From positions 1 through 20,178 of the forward strand of contig CAAGAM010000052.1 of NCBI GenBank assembly GCA_900767815.1: DNA of 20,178 nt. Direction: 5' to 3'. A program made the position numbers and the translations under genes. The notes below the pieces were generated by a model. That model was not told the DNA's origin and ran no database searches. It worked only from the letters and a program-made list of their open reading frames with translations. Origin of the DNA: Clostridia bacterium. Its GTDB lineage: Bacteria > Bacillota > Clostridia > Christensenellales > Borkfalkiaceae. Below are positions 17,365 through 20,178 of the stretch, in pieces (the stretch's first letter is position 1; the number at the start of each line of letters is the position of its first letter).

Positions 17365-19194
17365 ATGAAATATAGATTTCCGAAACACGGAGAATTAACG
17401 GTTTACGGATATAACCGAGATTTAACGGAATACGTAACAGAAAAACAATTACTTGACGAAAATTTATGGAAATTATTTGTAAACCAATACAGAATCCATT
17501 CCGATAAAAACGGAGATTGGCGCGGAGAGTATTGGGGCAAAACAATGCGCGGCGGTTGTCTTATCTACGAGTCGTATAAGTCGGAGCGTTTGTACAACGT
17601 TCTTGCGGCGACTGTAAAAGAGATGATTTCCGTGCAGGAGAAAAGCGGCAGATTGTCGACGTATCCGATAGAAATCGAGTTTAACGGTTGGGATATGTGG
17701 TGCAGAAAATACGTTATGCTCGGCATGCTGTATTTTCTTCCGATTTGCAAAAGCAAAGATCTGGAACGGCGGATAATCGTTTCGCTGAAAAAACAAGCCG
17801 ACCACATAATCGACCATATCGGCGCGGAAGAAGGCAAAAAGAGCATTTTAGATACTTGCAAGTTATACGGCGCAATGAATTCCTGTTCGATATTGGAAGC
17901 GTTCGTTAAACTGTACGGCGTTACGGGCGAACAGCGGTATCTTGATTTTGTTACTTACATAGTCGGCTGCGGATTCAGCAAAAATTTGAATCTCATCGAC
18001 GAATGTCTGAAAGGTCAAACTCCGCCGTATATGTTTCCCGACGTTAAGGCTTACGAAATGATGAGTTGTTTCGAGGGGTTGAACGAATATTACAAGTACG
18101 TAAAAGACGATAAATACCTGAAAGCAATAGAAAATTTCGTAGATCGGCTGGTAAAGACCGATTACACGATTATAGGTTGTTGCGGTTGTTCGGGAGAAAT
18201 GCTCGATAACTCTTCTGTAACTCAAACGAATTTCAGCGACGATATTATGCAGGAAACTTGCGTAACCGTTACCTTTATCAAACTGTGCGCGAAACTTTAT
18301 TTAACGACGGGTAACGCTAAATATCTGGATTATATCGAGCAATCGTCTTATAACGCGATGTACGGTTCGGTAAACGACACCGAACAGACCATGAAAAAGA
18401 CGGAAGGCGACGTTTGGGTGGGGGACGACTGTTATCACGTAGACCACGAAGCTTTCCCGTTCGACAGTTACAGTCCGCTTGTGTATAATCGTCGCGGCAA
18501 AAAAGTCGGCGGGTTTATGGTGATGGAGGACGGCAGGTCTTACGGCTGTTGCGCTTGTATCGGCAGCGCGGGCATAGCGATTGCAAATCTTGCGGCGATA
18601 AGCATAGGCGACGGCGGATTTTCGGTAAATTTATACAATCCGTTTGCGTTTAAAACGGTATATAACGGCAAGGAACTTAAAATTACCGTAAACGCGAACG
18701 TATATGCCAAAAACAAAGCGATTATAAAGGTTTGCGGAAATAACGAGAGGTTTAAATTAAAACTCAGAATTCCGCGTTGGATGGAAAACCTGAAAATATG
18801 CGTAGACGGCAAAGAAATCGATACGATAGTTGCGGACGCATACATAAGCCTCGATCGCGAATGGGATAAGAGCGTAATAGAGTTGAAATATTCCGCTCCG
18901 ATAAGGGAAAGAGTGCTGAACGGAAAGGTCGCTTTTACGAAAGGTCCCGTTGTTTTGGCGAGAGATATAAGACTTGACGATATACAAAAGCCTTTAAATA
19001 TAAAGGCGAAAGACGGAAAGGCGTTGCGCGCAAAACTTGTTAAAAATCAAATATTCAAGAGCAACGCAACTTACAAAATTCACGTCAGAGATAGCGATAT
19101 ATTAGTATGCGATTATGCTTCGGCGGGTAAAAATTACGATTCGGACAACAGTTGTATTACTGTCTGGGAAAATATCAGGAGGTGGAAAATATGA
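17365..19194 (+). CDS. GH127-family glycosidase, predicted beta-L-arabinofuranosidase
   Basis: A 609-residue enzyme of the PF07944 (DUF1680) family. In the characterised member HypBA1, a zinc-bound cysteine is the nucleophile and the site is built from E322, E338, C340, C417 and C418. Here the matching pattern is E278 (in SGEMLD), E297-T-C299, and C395-C396 in YGCCACIG, so the zinc-thiolate site appears intact; the E278 to E297 spacing is 19 rather than 16 residues, so that alignment is less certain. The fold is an (alpha/alpha)6 barrel followed by beta-sheet domains (LRIPRW near 470). There is no signal peptide, so it acts in the cytoplasm on imported oligosaccharides. Start ATG at 17365 has GGAAGG five bases upstream; an upstream TTG inside the previous gene was discarded. 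Exact substrate is inferred from family. Confidence 0.9.
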   Translation: MKYRFPKHGELTVYGYNRDLTEYVTEKQLLDENLWKLFVNQYRIHSDKNGDWRGEYWGKTMRGGCLIYESYKSERLYNVLAATVKEMISVQEKSGRLSTYPIEIEFNGWDMWCRKYVMLGMLYFLPICKSKDLERRIIVSLKKQADHIIDHIGAEEGKKSILDTCKLYGAMNSCSILEAFVKLYGVTGEQRYLDFVTYIVGCGFSKNLNLIDECLKGQTPPYMFPDVKAYEMMSCFEGLNEYYKYVKDDKYLKAIENFVDRLVKTDYTIIGCCGCSGEMLDNSSVTQTNFSDDIMQETCVTVTFIKLCAKLYLTTGNAKYLDYIEQSSYNAMYGSVNDTEQTMKKTEGDVWVGDDCYHVDHEAFPFDSYSPLVYNRRGKKVGGFMVMEDGRSYGCCACIGSAGIAIANLAAISIGDGGFSVNLYNPFAFKTVYNGKELKITVNANVYAKNKAIIKVCGNNERFKLKLRIPRWMENLKICVDGKEIDTIVADAYISLDREWDKSVIELKYSAPIRERVLNGKVAFTKGPVVLARDIRLDDIQKPLNIKAKDGKALRAKLVKNQIFKSNATYKIHVRDSDILVCDYASAGKNYDSDNSCITVWENIRRWKI

Positions 19195-19322
19195 GGAACT
19201 ACGAACAACCGAAGTTGGAAGTGTTGTCGTTTGCAAGCGACGTCATTACCGCTTCAACATTCAATGAGCAGAAGGATAATGCCATTGAGAATCCGTGGAG
19301 CATGGGGGAATTCGACAAATGA
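19191..19322 (+). CDS. 43-residue peptide with Y-x-x-P leader-like motif
   Basis: A short gene with a perfect AGGAGGT site (19177-19183) seven bases before ATG. Its start overlaps the stop of the GH127 gene (ATGA), and its stop overlaps the start of the next gene in the same way. The peptide begins MRNYEQPKLEVLSFASDVIT and ends NPWSMGEFDK. It is acidic, has no cysteines, no signal peptide and no membrane segment. Short proteins of this type (K/R-x-Y-E-x-P ... E-V/I ... D-V-I-T-A/T-S) seem to be widespread in gut Clostridia, with no assigned function that I know of. The Y-x-x-P-x-L pattern and a Thr about 13 residues later resemble leader peptides of lasso-type RiPPs, but no processing enzymes are visible here. 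Strong translation signals make it a real gene. Confidence 0.8.
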   Translation: MRNYEQPKLEVLSFASDVITASTFNEQKDNAIENPWSMGEFDK

Positions 19323-20178
19323 AAAAGACTAAAATCATCAATTTAATGTGTTTGTCCTTAATTCTTTTCTTTTCATTGATTATAGGCGTAAACAAAAGCG
19401 CAAAGGTCTACGCCGAAACAGCCAATGCCGAAACCGCCGGCGCCGAAACGGAAACCACGGAAACTGCCAAAGCCACGTTTGAAATGGTTTACGGCGCGTC
19501 CATTCGTATCGGAGAAGGACAGGTAAACGGTAAGGACATGACCAACGGTTTGCGTTTTCAGGTAAAGATGGACGAAACTACCGCAAAATCTATCGACGGA
19601 ACCGCGAAAAAACTTTACGTTTTGATTGTGCCTGCAGTAATCGTAGATTTAACGAGCGATGCGCAAATAGAGGCGCACAAGAGTGCAATCGTGAGTTATA
19701 AAGAGAAGTGGATTCCCGTTGCCGTCGACAGTATTTATGAAAGCGTTGCTGAAAACGGAAAAAACTATTATTTTGCCAACGCCATGATTTGCAATCTTAC
19801 AAGCGATTTTTATGGCGTAAAATTTAACGCGGTTGCCATAATAGAGGAAAGCGGCGAATATACGTATGCAAAAGCTTCTTCCGCTGCGAGATCTATTTAC
19901 GACGTGGTAAACAGCGCTGTGCTGGACGTTTATGCAGATAAAATTATAGGCAGCGAAGTTGCGGCGAACACCAAACTCGATTATGCAAAATGGTACGGTA
20001 CGGAGGAATATCCCGTTGCACCCAAAACGCCGGCACAGTTTAATAAATACAACGAATTAAAGTCTACCACGCTTAAAAACTTGTCTATCGAAAGACAAGA
20101 CGTTATGGTGAATAATCCCGTTGTAACAATCGGCGGCACGGAATATGATATTACCGTTCCCGAAGTTCACGGCGAGCA
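19319..20178 (+). CDS. Secreted protein with AET-rich N-terminus (partial, runs off the window)
   Basis: Open from ATG at 19319 through the last base with no stop: 286 codons visible. A Sec signal peptide comes first (MKKTKIINLMCLSLILFFSL then IIGVNKSAKVYA, probable cut after YA/E), followed by a low-complexity Ala-Glu-Thr stretch around residues 32-50. From about residue 52 there is a domain starting YGASIRIGEG and continuing through TNGLRFQVKMD, a conserved beginning seen in many large secreted Firmicutes proteins (recognised by eye, not searched). It continues as a beta-rich globular region to about 235, then a likely Ig-type linker (IERQDVMVNNPVVTIGGTEY). ATGA overlap with the 43-residue gene argues for translational coupling; a GGGGGA stretch is the only ribosome-site candidate. 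Role unknown, probably surface or secreted glycan-related. Confidence 0.8.
   Translation, partial: MKKTKIINLMCLSLILFFSLIIGVNKSAKVYAETANAETAGAETETTETAKATFEMVYGASIRIGEGQVNGKDMTNGLRFQVKMDETTAKSIDGTAKKLYVLIVPAVIVDLTSDAQIEAHKSAIVSYKEKWIPVAVDSIYESVAENGKNYYFANAMICNLTSDFYGVKFNAVAIIEESGEYTYAKASSAARSIYDVVNSAVLDVYADKIIGSEVAANTKLDYAKWYGTEEYPVAPKTPAQFNKYNELKSTTLKNLSIERQDVMVNNPVVTIGGTEYDITVPEVHGE

Noticed and set aside
1..20178. CRISPR arrays, tRNA or rRNA genes, intact transposases or phage genes
   Set aside because: No regularly spaced repeats, cloverleaf-like segments, rRNA-like stretches, or transposase/integrase/capsid motifs were seen on either strand.

Overview
The window looks like a piece of a low-to-moderate GC, Gram-positive gut-type Clostridia genome. 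The grounds are strong AGGAGG-type ribosome binding sites, several lipoprotein signal peptides, a sugar ABC transporter of the CUT1 type rather than SusC/SusD, and large secreted Ig/beta-helix proteins. The genus cannot be named from sequence alone.

Layout. Positions 1-860 read as a decayed mobile-element margin: a Rho-independent terminator (98-130), a nested inverted-repeat structure (175-255), a 12-base direct repeat, and a minus-strand XRE-type helix-turn-helix gene broken by two in-frame stops (269-589). From 905 the character changes. A minus-strand AraC-family regulator (905-1864) is divergent from a tightly packed plus-strand gene cluster that starts at 2037/2040 and runs off the right end of the window (more than 18 kb). 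The shared 172-bp intergenic region carries a near-consensus promoter for the regulator and an extended -10 promoter for the cluster.

The cluster, in order, encodes: a 1407-aa secreted protein (FN3-like, cysteine-based tyrosine-phosphatase-like domain, then about three beta-helix/GLUG-like modules); an extracellular solute-binding lipoprotein; two ABC permeases; a 1009-aa secreted multi-Ig protein; a DUF4838 lipoprotein; a 732-aa BIG_2/beta-helix lipoprotein; a cytoplasmic GH127-family enzyme (predicted beta-L-arabinofuranosidase, with the Glu-x-Cys and Cys-Cys active-site pattern); a 43-aa peptide with a Y-x-x-P motif; and the first 286 residues of another secreted protein. Gaps between genes are mostly under 30 bp. 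The last three genes overlap by 4 bp (ATGA). The one larger gap (69 bp) holds a perfect 10-bp hairpin between the binding protein and the permeases. No ABC ATPase is present.

Working model (inference): the AraC regulator senses a glycan fragment and controls a locus in which surface lipoproteins and secreted adhesive or enzymatic proteins process a complex, possibly L-arabinofuranose-containing glycan. The ABC transporter imports oligosaccharides using an ATPase encoded elsewhere, and the GH127 enzyme cleaves them inside the cell. The roles of the secreted phosphatase fusion and of the translationally coupled 43-aa peptide are the most unusual and least explained parts.
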